Source: JACDAN01 sp050698015
Lineage (GTDB): Bacteria; Actinomycetota; Thermoleophilia; Gaiellales; Gaiellaceae
DNA length: 46,578 nt
Assembly (NCBI GenBank): GCA_050698015.1
Contig: JBOHAU010000062.1
Span: 1-46,578, forward strand
Direction: 5' to 3'
Shown: piece after piece, positions 38,400-46,378 of the stretch
How positions within the stretch are numbered: the stretch's first letter is position 1
How the letters are laid out: each line of letters begins with the position of its first letter
The notes under the pieces: model-generated
Told to the model about the DNA's origin: nothing
The model's database searches: none
The model's input: the letters and a program-made list of their open reading frames with translations, nothing else
Position numbers and translations under genes: made by a program

Positions 38400-39423
38400 T
38401 CAGGCGGTTGCCGTGACCGGTACCAGCACGCGCTGCGCGAGCTCCACCAGGCGGTTCGAGTAACCCCACTCGTTGTCGTACCACGCCACGACCTTGACTT
38501 GAGTCCCGTCGGTCACGGTCGTCAGCGGTGCGTCGAAAATCGCCGAGTACGGCGACTTGATGATGTCGGAGGACACGAGCGGTTCTTCGCTGTACTGCAG
38601 GATCCCGGCGAGCTCGGCGGTGTCCGCCCGCTCGGCGAAGGCCGCATTGACCTCGTCGGCCGTCGTCCGACGCTCCACCTCGACGGTCAGATCGACGAGC
38701 GACCCCGTCAGGACGGGAACGCGGACTGCGAACCCGTGCAGCCTTCCGGCGAAGTGCCGGAACGACGAGACCGATCGCCTTGGCGGCCCCGGTCGACGTC
38801 GGCACGAGGTTCGCGGCCGCCGACCGTGCGCGTCGGTAGTCCTTGTGCGGTCCGTCGAGCAGCTGCTGGTCGCCCGTGTACGCATGGACGGTCGTCATGT
38901 GTCCGTGGCGGATCCCGATTGCCTCGTGAAGCACCTTCGCAACCGGCGCCAGGCAGTTCGTCGTGCAGGAGGCGTTCGAGATCACATGGTGAGACTCGGG
39001 GTCGTAGACGTCGAAGTTCACGCCGAGGGCAACAGTGACGTCCGGATCCTTGGCCGGCGCCGAGACGATCACCTTGCGTGCACCGGCTGCGAGGTGCTCC
39101 TCGGCGTCTGCCCGCTTCCGGTGGAGACCCGTGGACTCGATCACGACGTCGACGTCGAGCTCGGCCCACGGCAGCTTCGAGGGGTCGCGCTCGGTCGGCG
39201 TCTCGATGCGACTCCCGTCGACGACAAGCGCGCCGTCGGCAGCCTGGACCGCAGCGGCGAAGGGCCCGTACACCGTGTCGTGCTTCAGAAGGTGGGCGAG
39301 CATCGGCGGATCCGCGACATCGTTGATCGCGACCCACTCGATGTCGGCGCCGGTCTCGTGGGCCGCGCGGAAGGCGGCGCGACCGGTCCGCCCGAAGCCG
39401 TTGATGGCGACGCGGACAGCCAT
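38400..39423 (-). pseudogene. gap: Glyceraldehyde-3-phosphate dehydrogenase with a frameshift
   Basis: A nearly whole type I GAPDH split over two frames. Frame 1 (from ATG 39423, AAGGAGG four bases upstream) has the NAD site VRVAINGFGRTGRAAFRAAH, the catalytic SNASCTTNCLAPVAKVL and TSTGAAKAIGLVVPAL. The family sequence then continues in the next frame as FAGRLHGFAVRVPVLTGSLV ... VAWYDNEWGYSNRLVELAQR to the stop at 38400. Deleting one base near 38752 would restore one frame, reading ALAGRLHGFAVRV. Every other motif is intact, so this is either a recent mutation or a sequencing error. A palindromic candidate operator lies 87 bases upstream. Confidence 0.85.
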
Positions 39424-39509
39424 GGTTCCTCCTTGGATCGGGATTCAGTTCGATCGAAGCGTCCGCGACCAGAACCCAAGCGGCATCGGTAGGAGGCCGA
39501 GATCCGCTC

Positions 39510-39524
39510 TGTGGGTTTCCCGCC
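39510..39524. promoter_or_regulatory. Candidate operator, palindrome family member (site H)
   Basis: GGCGGGAAACCCACA on the minus strand, 13 of 15 matches, immediately after the osmC stop and 87 bases before the GAPDH start. Confidence 0.5.
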
Positions 39525-39935
39525 CTACGCCGCTTTGGGCACGAGCTCGATTTGCTCGGCGAAGGTGATCCCGCTCTCGATCGAACGCCGAAGCGGGCAC
39601 GCAGCTGCCACCTTGTGGAGCCGCGCCGACTGCGATGGTGACAGTTCGCCGGTGAGCCGGATCGTTGTCTCGATGCGCCTAGGCGTTGAGCGGTGGTCGT
39701 AGTCGATCTCCACCGTCACCTCGCCCAGATCCCAGTCCTTCGCCCGTGCGTAGCTGACAAGCGCCCACACGGTGCACGCGGCGAGCGCACCGGGAAAGAG
39801 CTCGTGCGGGGAGGGCCCGGCGCCGTCGCCGCCGACGTGCTCGGGCTGGTCTGTGATCAGGCGATACCGATCGTCGATGAGAACGGTCTGTCGAAGCGTC
39901 CCGGGAACCGCGCGTGCCGTTGCTCGGAGACCCAT
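39525..39935 (-). CDS. OsmC-family protein
   Basis: A 136-residue OsmC/Ohr-fold protein: ITDQPEHVGGDGAGPSPHEL, then FPGALAACTVWALVSYARAK with the first redox Cys, and later KVAAACPLRRSIESGITF with the second Cys. Such proteins reduce organic or fatty-acid hydroperoxides, or other thiol-reactive compounds. Full length. AAGGAGGTG before the ATG. It is divergent from the ABC transporter; a candidate operator lies in the shared gap. Confidence 0.9.
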   Translation of the reverse strand: MGLRATARAVPGTLRQTVLIDDRYRLITDQPEHVGGDGAGPSPHELFPGALAACTVWALVSYARAKDWDLGEVTVEIDYDHRSTPRRIETTIRLTGELSPSQSARLHKVAAACPLRRSIESGITFAEQIELVPKAA

Positions 39936-40009
39936 TCCGCACCTCCTTCGTCAACCACAGCGTCGGCGAGGCCGGCCTTCACCGCATCGGCGAGAGCACG
40001 GAGTCGCGA

Positions 40010-40024
40010 TGCGGGTTTGAGGCA
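40010..40024. promoter_or_regulatory. Candidate operator, palindrome family member (half site intact, site I)
   Basis: TGCGGGTTTGAGGCA on the plus strand, 12 of 15 matches; one arm is perfect. It lies in the divergent osmC / ABC gap, 75 bases from the osmC start and 57 from the ABC start. Confidence 0.35.
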
Positions 40025-40080
40025 GCACAGACCGCGCTGCCCCGGATGCCCTTGGCGCCGGTCTCCGAGACCATAGAAGC

Positions 40081-40977
40081 GTGCCACCGGTTCTCTCCGC
40101 AATCGAGCTGACGAAGCGCTTCGGCGACCTCACGGCCGTGAGCGAGCTGTCGTTCGAGGTGGCGGCGGGCAGTGTGACCGGCTTCCTCGGTCCGAACGGA
40201 GCCGGCAAGACGACGACGATGCGCATGCTGCTCGGGCTGGCCGAGCCGACCGAAGGACGTGCGCTCGTCTTCGGTCGCCCGTTTGCCGAGCTCGTTCACC
40301 CCGGAACTCGTGTCGGCGCAGTGCTCGAGGCGGCCAACCTTCATCCGGGACGCACGGGGCGCGATCACCTGCGGATGCTTGCTCCCCTCGCGCACCAGCC
40401 GCCGACGCGCGTGGACGACCTTCTGGAGCTGGTCGACCTGAAAGGAGCGGCCGAGCGTCGGGTGAAGAGCTACTCGCTTGGGATGCGCCAGCGACTGAGC
40501 CTTGCCGCCGCACTGCTCGGAGATCCCGAGCTCCTGATCCTGGACGAACCGGCAAACGGCCTCGATCCCGAAGGCGTTCGCTGGCTGCGGGACTTCCTAC
40601 GGGCCTTCGCGGCGCAATGCAAGACGGTCTTCGTCTCGAGTCATTTGTTGGCCGAGGTCGCACAGACGGTCGACCAGGTGGTGATCATCAACCACGGCCG
40701 GCTTGTCGTTGAGGCGGCGCTCGCCGACCTCACCGCGCGTCTTGCAGGCACGGTCCGAGTCGAAGCCGCGAGGCCCGACGCCCTCGAAGCGGCGCTTCAC
40801 GCCGCGGGTATCGCGGCCACCGAACGCATGAATGGCACGGTGCGTGTCCACGGCGTGACGCCGGATCGGATCGGTGAGATCGCGCTGGGAGCGCAGATCG
40901 CGTTGCGTCAGGTCGTGACCGAGTCCTCGACGTTCGAGGACGTGTTCCTCGAGCTGACCGCGGAGCGGAGGTCATGA
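40081..40977 (+). CDS. ABC transporter ATP-binding protein (DrrA/CcmA-like)
   Basis: A 298-residue ABC ATPase. Walker A FLGPNGAGKTTTMRMLLGL, signature YSLGMRQRLSLAAALLGDPE, Walker B LLILDEPANGLDPEG, switch His in VFVSSHLLAEV, then a roughly 80-residue C-terminal extension typical of exporters of the ABC-2 type. GTG start. It overlaps the permease start by four bases. Substrate unknown; relatives export antibiotics or lipids. Confidence 0.92.
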   Translation: MPPVLSAIELTKRFGDLTAVSELSFEVAAGSVTGFLGPNGAGKTTTMRMLLGLAEPTEGRALVFGRPFAELVHPGTRVGAVLEAANLHPGRTGRDHLRMLAPLAHQPPTRVDDLLELVDLKGAAERRVKSYSLGMRQRLSLAAALLGDPELLILDEPANGLDPEGVRWLRDFLRAFAAQCKTVFVSSHLLAEVAQTVDQVVIINHGRLVVEAALADLTARLAGTVRVEAARPDALEAALHAAGIAATERMNGTVRVHGVTPDRIGEIALGAQIALRQVVTESSTFEDVFLELTAERRS

Positions 40978-41708
40978 GCGACCAGCTGCGGTCTGAGCTT
41001 CTCAAGCTGCGCACGATCCGCATGACGCTGGTGTTCCTCCTTCTGGCCGTCGCCCTCGCGCTGCTCACGGTCTTTGCCGACGGGCTGTCCGCCACACTCG
41101 ACGAGCTCGCGGTGGAGGACGAGCAGCGGAGGCTGATCGGGACGGCGGCGACCAACGCAGTCTTCCTGGCGACCTTCGTCGGCCTGCTTGCCGTAACGAA
41201 CGAGTTCCGCTACGGAACGATCCGCCCAACGCTGCTCTTCGAGCCTCGCCGTCGTGTCGTCTTGGCCGCAAAGCTTGCCGCGGGCGCACTCATGGGCATC
41301 TCGCTCGCCGTCGCGTGTGTCGCAGTTTCGTTCGCCGCCGGGCTCGCGCTCCTCAGTGCCCGCGACCTCGACATCGCGCTCACTCGGACGAACACGCTCG
41401 TATTGGCATTCGGGACGATCGCCGCGAGCGCGCTTACCGCGATGTTGGGGGTCAGCCTTGGAGCCCTGATCCGCAATCAAGTGGCCGCCATCGGCGCGCT
41501 CGCTGTCTACTCCCTTGTTGTCGATGTTCTCCTCTTCACGACTGTGCCGTCAGTCGGCCGCTTTCTGCCCGGCGAGGCCGCCAACTCGCTCTCCGGGCTT
41601 CCGGAAGAGAACCTCCTCGTCCCAGGCATGGGCGCGGCGGTGGTCGTAGCGTGGACGATCGCGTTCGTCGCTGCGGCGACCGCCCGAACCGAGTGCAGCG
41701 ACGTCTGA
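40974..41708 (+). CDS. ABC-2 type transporter permease
   Basis: A 244-residue membrane protein with six likely helices: N-terminal LRSELLKLRTIRMTLVFLLL, typical of ABC-2 permeases; NAVFLATFVGLLAVTNEFRY, then GTIRPTLLFEPRRRVVLAAK (the family's conserved E..GT cytosolic loop); and four more helices. The ATG overlaps the ATPase stop (ATGA). The two form a complete exporter of one ATPase and one permease. Confidence 0.9.
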   Translation: MSDQLRSELLKLRTIRMTLVFLLLAVALALLTVFADGLSATLDELAVEDEQRRLIGTAATNAVFLATFVGLLAVTNEFRYGTIRPTLLFEPRRRVVLAAKLAAGALMGISLAVACVAVSFAAGLALLSARDLDIALTRTNTLVLAFGTIAASALTAMLGVSLGALIRNQVAAIGALAVYSLVVDVLLFTTVPSVGRFLPGEAANSLSGLPEENLLVPGMGAAVVVAWTIAFVAAATARTECSDV

Positions 41709-41777
41709 CCCAGCTCACGCGACGAACCGGGGCCGAATGGAACACCGACTGTTGAACCGAACAAAGGAGGCCACTTC

Positions 41778-41933
41778 GTGACGCTCGTCTGGTTTGTCAT
41801 CTGGCTGATCTGGAACACCGTCGGGGATACCGAGCCGTTGAAGTTCGATCCGGTGAACTTCTGGGCCGGCGCGCTGCTCTTCACGCTCGCTCTCGACCTC
41901 GCGGCGCACCATGCCGACCGCGGTCGCCGGTGA
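41778..41933 (+). CDS. 51-aa two-helix membrane protein
   Basis: Reads VTLVWFVIWLIWNTVGDTEP, then LKFDPVNFWAGALLFTLALD and LAAHHADRGRR: two hydrophobic segments around a short acidic loop. AAAGGAGG seven bases before the GTG is a strong ribosome site. Its stop overlaps the next start (GTGA). It lies 69 bases after the ABC permease. Family unknown. Confidence 0.7.
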   Translation: MTLVWFVIWLIWNTVGDTEPLKFDPVNFWAGALLFTLALDLAAHHADRGRR

Positions 41934-42655
41934 AACGTGCCGGCATCGACCTCTACTGGCTGCCGCTCGGCGCAGGCGGCCACTCTGTCCGGCTCAACGG
42001 GAAAGTCTTCGAAGCACTTGCGGCGCGGTTCGACGGACGCACACGCTGCGACCTCTATCACTCGGCGCTCGAAGTGCGGGTGCCCGAGGGACGTTTTGTA
42101 ATCGAGCAGGCGCCGATCCGACCCGGCGACCGAGCCGAGCGCGGCGTCGTCGGCGAGGGTGCGGTGGGGTCACGCGCGGCGGGCCGGTTCCGAGTCTTCC
42201 GCTATGAGATCCGCCGCTGGCGTGACGGCATCATCCCGGACGCAAGCGAGGCAGTCGACAGTCCCCGCCGACTCAGCGATGACGTCGATTGCGCACGGCG
42301 GCTGCTCGAGCTCGTGCCGCACGTGCCGACGCCCGTCTGGGGCCGCGACGAGCTGCACGCTAGTGAGATGTGGAACTCGAACTCGGTGATCTCATGGCTC
42401 CTCGCGCGCAGCGGACTGGACGTCGACCAGATCGAGGCGCCGCCTCGCGGACGTGCTCCAGGGTGGGGTGCCGGGATCGTGATCGCCCGACGAAGGAGCA
42501 CGGCGTGGTCCGGCCAAGTGCGTTGCGCGGATGGTCAGCTGGCTCGAAGGAGCTCTTCCATCACGTGGCGGTATGCCCTCGACTCGGGCGGGAGTCGGTC
42601 GAGCGCCTCCTGGAAGAGAACAGATGCCTGTTCGCTTTCTCCCTGGCGCCGGTAG
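41930..42655 (+). CDS. Unknown protein with papain/NlpC-like layout
   Basis: A 241-residue protein I cannot name. YHSALEVRVPEGRFVIEQAP resembles the His strand of permuted NlpC/LRAT-type enzymes, and WNSNSVISWLLARSGL looks like the helix that normally starts with the nucleophile Cys; here it holds Ser/Asn. If the fold is right the enzyme is altered or non-catalytic. Recognisable sequence ends near base 42500. The last roughly 45 residues are antisense to the TPR gene (42535-43362) and look like read-through. The GTG start overlaps the 51-aa gene stop. Confidence 0.6.
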   Translation: MKRAGIDLYWLPLGAGGHSVRLNGKVFEALAARFDGRTRCDLYHSALEVRVPEGRFVIEQAPIRPGDRAERGVVGEGAVGSRAAGRFRVFRYEIRRWRDGIIPDASEAVDSPRRLSDDVDCARRLLELVPHVPTPVWGRDELHASEMWNSNSVISWLLARSGLDVDQIEAPPRGRAPGWGAGIVIARRRSTAWSGQVRCADGQLARRSSSITWRYALDSGGSRSSASWKRTDACSLSPWRR

Positions 42656-43362
42656 ACCAGTCCGAGGTTGGCGATCACCTGTCCCTCGTGCTCCTCGTCC
42701 CCGAGCGCATGTAGGACGTCCCGCGCCTGCTCGAAGTGCTCGACGGCCTCCTCCTCGGCGCCGCCCTGAGCGAGCGCGAGTGCGAGGCTGTTCAGCGTCA
42801 ACGCTTCAGCCTGCTCGTCCCCGAGGTCGCGGACGATCTCGAGCGCGACCCGGTGCTGCTCGGCCGCGTGGACCGGGTCGCCCTGGCGGCGAAGCTGCGC
42901 TCCGAGCTCGTTGAGCTGCACCGCGCGGCGACGGCGGCCGACCGCGTTCAGCCGGTAGACGGCTCGGGCGTAGCCCTGGAGTGCGCTTGCGAGGAGCTCG
43001 GCGCCTCGCCCGGGTGCTCGGGCCACCCGTACCCGGGCATGGGATCCCAGCCGCTTCACGCGCCGCCCGCCAGGCGTGCCGAGCCGCCTCGCGCGCTGCC
43101 TGATCCCAAGCCCGCGAAGTTGTCGACCGCCTCGCGCGGCCGCGTCCGTCGTGGCCACGAGACCATGTGTGATCGCCTCGCCGGCCTTGAAATGTCGCGC
43201 CGCGAAGCGCCCCCCGAAAGCGAGCAGGAAGAGGAAGAGCGCAGCGAAGGAGACGAAGGCGACGACCACGAGCGAAAGCACGAGCAGGAGCCCACTCAGC
43301 AGCAGCCACAAGCCGGCGAACGCGAGCAGGCGCGCGCCGAGGCGTTCCCGATCTTCCGTCAC
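42535..43362 (-). CDS. Membrane-anchored TPR protein
   Basis: A 275-residue protein: two close N-terminal helices (LGARLLAFAGLWLLLSGLLL and LVVVAFVSFAALFLFLLAFG), a basic Arg-rich linker (about 75-120), then about four tetratricopeptide repeats (for example AVQLNELGAQLRRQGDPVHA; ALTLNSLALALAQGGAEEEA; QVIANLGLVYRRQGESEQAS). A scaffold for protein contacts at the inner face of the membrane. GTG start. Its 3' end overlaps the convergent unknown gene by 121 bases. Confidence 0.82.
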   Translation of the reverse strand: MTEDRERLGARLLAFAGLWLLLSGLLLVLSLVVVAFVSFAALFLFLLAFGGRFAARHFKAGEAITHGLVATTDAAARGGRQLRGLGIRQRARRLGTPGGRRVKRLGSHARVRVARAPGRGAELLASALQGYARAVYRLNAVGRRRRAVQLNELGAQLRRQGDPVHAAEQHRVALEIVRDLGDEQAEALTLNSLALALAQGGAEEEAVEHFEQARDVLHALGDEEHEGQVIANLGLVYRRQGESEQASVLFQEALDRLPPESRAYRHVMEELLRAS

Positions 43363-43491
43363 CGCAGCGCTCGCAGTCTGGGCATGCGATCCTCCTTCGG
43401 AGCCGCTGCCATTTCGCCTTGCTCGGGCCGGATCCTTCCTCCGAGCCCTTCAAACTAACGCCTGGCGGCGCCGTCCTTACGGAAAGACAAC

Positions 43492-44913
43492 GTGCGAGGC
43501 CTCGCTCTCACGATCGGGCTCGGTGCCGTGCTCGCTGCGGGAGGCGCGTGTGCGGGCGGTGCGCGGAACACCGATTCAGAGGCCAATCCTTCCGCGCCGG
43601 GGCCGAGTGCCCTCGCCCGCGCAATCACGCCGCAGCGCCTGAAGGCCCATCTTGTGGCCCTCGCCGCGGTTGCGCGGCGGAACGGCGGGTCGCGCGCGAC
43701 CGGCACGCGAGGGTATGAGCAATCGGTGGCGTACGTGGCGGGCCGGCTGCGCGAAGCCGGGTACCGGCCTCGGCTCGAGTCGTTCTCGTTCGACCTGTTT
43801 CGAGAGACGCGGCCACCTCGCTTCGAGCGCATTGCTCCTAGTGCCAAGCGGTACCGACGCGGACGCGACTTCGTCACCATGCAGTACTCGGGCGGCGGAG
43901 ACGTCAGCGCCCAGGTTGCGCCGGTCGAGCCAGCGTCCTCGACGAGCGGCTGTGATCGATCCCAGTTCGCCGGCTTCCCGCGCGGCGCCGTGGCTCTCGT
44001 GCGACGCGGCACCTGCTTCATGTTCCAGAAGGCCCGAAACGCCAAGGCTTCGGGCGCGAGCGCCGTCCTGATCTCCAACGAGGGCGTGCCGGGCCGCACC
44101 GCCCCGATTCTCGGCACGCTCGTCCGGCCGGGCATCGGCATTCCCGTGCTCGGGATCTCGTCGGCGCTCGGCTCGGAGCTCGCGAGCGCGGCCCAGGCCG
44201 GGACCGTCCGGGTGCGGATCGTGGTCTCCGTCGTCACTCGGCGCGCGAGGGCGGTGAACGTGCTCGCCGACCTGCCGGGGCGGAGGGGTGGTGGCACGGT
44301 GCTGCTCGGCGCACACCTTGACTCGGTCGCGAACGGGCCCGGGATCAACGACAACGGATCCGGCTCGGCGCTCGTGCTCGAGGTTGCGCGGCAGGCCCGG
44401 CGCCTGGGCGTTCGGGCTGAACGGGGGCTCCGGTTCGCCTTCTGGGGCGGCGAGGAGCTCGGGCTCGTTGGCTCGTCGGCCTACGTTCGGAGCCTGGGCG
44501 CGCGGCAGCGCTTTCAGCTTCTCGCCGTCCTCAACTTCGACATGGTCGCTTCGCCGAACTTCGGCCGCTTCGTCTATGACGGCGATCGCCAGCCGGCCGG
44601 CTCGACGCGGATCGAGAATCTGTTCCGAACTTACTTCGCGGCCCAGCGACAGCCTCTCGAAGAGGTGTCCCTGGAAGGCTCGTCCGACCACGCGCCGTTC
44701 GCACAGGCCGGCTTACCGGTCGGCGGCCTCTTCACGGGCGCCGACGGGATCAAGGCGCCGGACCTGGCTCGACGGTTCGGCGGTGCCGCGGGGCGGCCGT
44801 ACGACGCGTGCTACCACCGAGCCTGCGACGCGCTCTCGAACGTCAGCGTGAGCGTCCTCGGCCAGATGGCGGATGCCGCGGCGTTCGTGGCGCTGCGCCT
44901 CGCGAGCTCGTGA
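43492..44913 (+). CDS. Secreted M28-family zinc aminopeptidase with PA domain
   Basis: A 473-residue exported peptidase. Signal peptide MRGLALTIGLGAVLAAGGAC (a possible but imperfect lipobox before the Cys); a PA insert (about 140-230: FPRGAVALVRRGTCFMFQKA); the M28 catalytic domain with GAHLDSVANGPGINDNGSGS (His and Asp zinc ligands), FAFWGGEELGLVGSSAYV (the Glu-Glu pair), VLNFDMVASPN (Asp) and SSDHAPFAQAG (His). All five metal ligands are present. A late Cys pair (DACYHRACD) probably forms a disulfide. GTG start. Resembles the Streptomyces griseus aminopeptidase. Confidence 0.9.
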   Translation: MRGLALTIGLGAVLAAGGACAGGARNTDSEANPSAPGPSALARAITPQRLKAHLVALAAVARRNGGSRATGTRGYEQSVAYVAGRLREAGYRPRLESFSFDLFRETRPPRFERIAPSAKRYRRGRDFVTMQYSGGGDVSAQVAPVEPASSTSGCDRSQFAGFPRGAVALVRRGTCFMFQKARNAKASGASAVLISNEGVPGRTAPILGTLVRPGIGIPVLGISSALGSELASAAQAGTVRVRIVVSVVTRRARAVNVLADLPGRRGGGTVLLGAHLDSVANGPGINDNGSGSALVLEVARQARRLGVRAERGLRFAFWGGEELGLVGSSAYVRSLGARQRFQLLAVLNFDMVASPNFGRFVYDGDRQPAGSTRIENLFRTYFAAQRQPLEEVSLEGSSDHAPFAQAGLPVGGLFTGADGIKAPDLARRFGGAAGRPYDACYHRACDALSNVSVSVLGQMADAAAFVALRLASS

Positions 44914-44928
44914 CCGCGCATGAAGGAG

Positions 44929-45564
44929 CTAGTCGAAGACGACGCCTGCGACGGCCGCATACTGACACGCGGCCGCGGCGATCACGAGCGCGTGAAAGAG
45001 CTCGTGGTAGCCGAACACGGCCGGGTACGGATCAGGGCGGCCTCGCGCGTACACGACCGCACCGCCGGTGTAGAGCACGCCTCCGGCTGCGAGGAGCAGG
45101 AGGCCGGCAAAGCCGGCGTAGTGCCAGAGCTGGGGCAGCGCGACCACTCCGACCCAGCCCAGTGCGACGGCGATCGCCGCCGCCACCCACTTGGGCGCGT
45201 CGACCCACGCGAGCTTGAAGACGATCGCCGCGAGTGCGCCGCCCCAGACGACGGGCAGCACGGTCCAGCGCCACGCACCGGAGAGCGCGAGCAGCCCAAA
45301 CGGCGTGTAGGTCCCCGCGATCAGGAGGTAGATGGCGGCGTGGTCGAGACGGCGCATCCAGCGCCTGGGCCCCGGCCGCCAGGTGATCCGGTGGTAGAGC
45401 GCGCTGACACCGAACATGGTGGCCACCGCCGCTGCGAACACGACGGCCGACACACGTTCACCCGCTCCCGAGGCGCCAAGAACCAGCAGGACGCCGCAGA
45501 CGACCGAGACGAAGAACGCGTACTGGTGAAGGACGCCGCGGAGCCGCGGCCGGACTGCAGCCAT
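44929..45564 (-). CDS. Hemolysin III / YqfA-type (PAQR) membrane protein
   Basis: A 211-residue seven-helix protein of the HlyIII/PAQR family, the normal family size. Metal-site residues: SALYHRITWRPGPRRWMRRL, then DHAAIYLLIAGTYTPF (conserved Ser/His/Asp-His), and the C-terminal VFGYHELFHALVIAAA (HxxxH). ATG 45564 starts at the fold; an in-frame extension to 45717 is probably not translated. Ribosome site weak. Function in bacteria is not settled; proposed membrane homeostasis. Confidence 0.88.
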   Translation of the reverse strand: MAAVRPRLRGVLHQYAFFVSVVCGVLLVLGASGAGERVSAVVFAAAVATMFGVSALYHRITWRPGPRRWMRRLDHAAIYLLIAGTYTPFGLLALSGAWRWTVLPVVWGGALAAIVFKLAWVDAPKWVAAAIAVALGWVGVVALPQLWHYAGFAGLLLLAAGGVLYTGGAVVYARGRPDPYPAVFGYHELFHALVIAAAACQYAAVAGVVFD

Positions 45565-46066
45565 GCGCCGAGCATAGAGGGTGCTCTGCGGGCGGACCAC
45601 GTAGAAGCTGAGGTACGTCTTGACGAGTTGGCGTCGCCGTGTAGGTAGCTCAACGCGGACAGCAACTTCGCCACCACGAGCACTGACAGAGCGAATCAGG
45701 GCGCCCGCTCCTCCCATTCAGTGCCCCGGCAAGAATCGAACTTGCGCACGCGCGGAGGCGCCGACTCGTCGGCACCGTCCACGGAGGCCGTGGTGCGGGA
45801 CACGATGCGAGTTACGACTGACAGACGGCTGACAGCCGCTCGGAGGTGGTAGGCCTCGCGACGAGCGCGCTGCGACGGGAAGCCGGCCGGTCAGCCGGGC
45901 CGAAGCCGCGACCGCCTTCGTCAATCTCGACGGCCGGATCGGGCGGCATCGGCCGAAGTGGAGAACGGCGGTCAACCGGTACTGGAGGAAGCTGGCGACG
46001 GCACGAGTGAGGCCCAACCCGTTAGGGTGCGCCTCGCGGCAGGGACAAGTCGGAAAGGAGCCCGAC
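45565..46066. other. 502-base stretch without a convincing protein gene
   Basis: Frames here are Arg/Pro-rich and lack ribosome sites. It contains the tRNA-like fold at 45722-45802 and a short direct repeat TGACAG (45820-45838 region). One frame between 45833 and 46066 is open into the 31-aa gene but has no good start. I see nothing else. Confidence 0.6.
45722..45802 (-). ncRNA. tRNA-like cloverleaf with abnormal arms
   Basis: On the minus strand a seven-base acceptor (TGTCCCG / CGGGGCA, one G-T pair) encloses three hairpins. First CCACGG / CCGTGG with a 3-base loop (or a 4-base stem with a 7-base loop). Second GGTGCCGAC / GTCGGCGCC with a 2-base loop. Third a canonical T arm, GCAAG / CTTGC around TTCGATT. 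There is no seven-base anticodon loop and no encoded CCA. Could be a decayed tRNA, a tRNA-like RNA, or a tRNA 3' end left by an integrated element. Confidence 0.35.
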
Positions 46067-46162
46067 GTGGCGGGGAAGAAGCGTCCAAAGTCGCTGGCAC
46101 AGACCGAGAAAAAGGCGCCAGCAAAGCCCAAGCGACCGAAAAAGACTTCGCGCGGCAAGTAG
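46067..46162 (+). CDS. 31-aa lysine/arginine-rich basic protein
   Basis: Codes for VAGKKRPKSLAQTEKKAPAK then PKRPKKTSRGK: about half Lys/Arg, with Ala/Pro spacing like histone-type tails or small ribosome-associated peptides, and no acidic patch. AAAGGAG six bases before the GTG and a clean TAG stop support real translation. It probably binds nucleic acid. No family recognised; its neighbours give no hint. Confidence 0.65.
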   Translation: MAGKKRPKSLAQTEKKAPAKPKRPKKTSRGK

Positions 46163-46378
46163 ACAAGTCGTCAACGGGCCGCTCTCGAGGAGCCGCCGAT
46201 CGTCGCCCCTTGCCTCTGGCGGAAGCGCCTGTCAGCATCGGGGCGGGCGGGGCCGGTGCTTGTTCGGGGTCGGGGGATCCTTCCCTGCTCCGTGAGCTTG
46301 CGACTACCTGTCGCGGCAAAGCTGGGGCACTACTGGCCGGAGGTTCCGCGACTGAACGGGCAACGCAGACGACTGGGA

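Noticed and set aside
45722..45802. Ordinary functional tRNA gene or the 3' end of tmRNA
   Set aside because: No seven-base anticodon loop and no standard D arm; the tmRNA acceptor and tag region were not seen.
45718..46158. 146-codon open frame on the minus strand
   Set aside because: It covers the tRNA-like element and the well-supported 31-aa gene on the other strand, has no ribosome site and an Arg/Pro/Ser composition typical of antisense frames.
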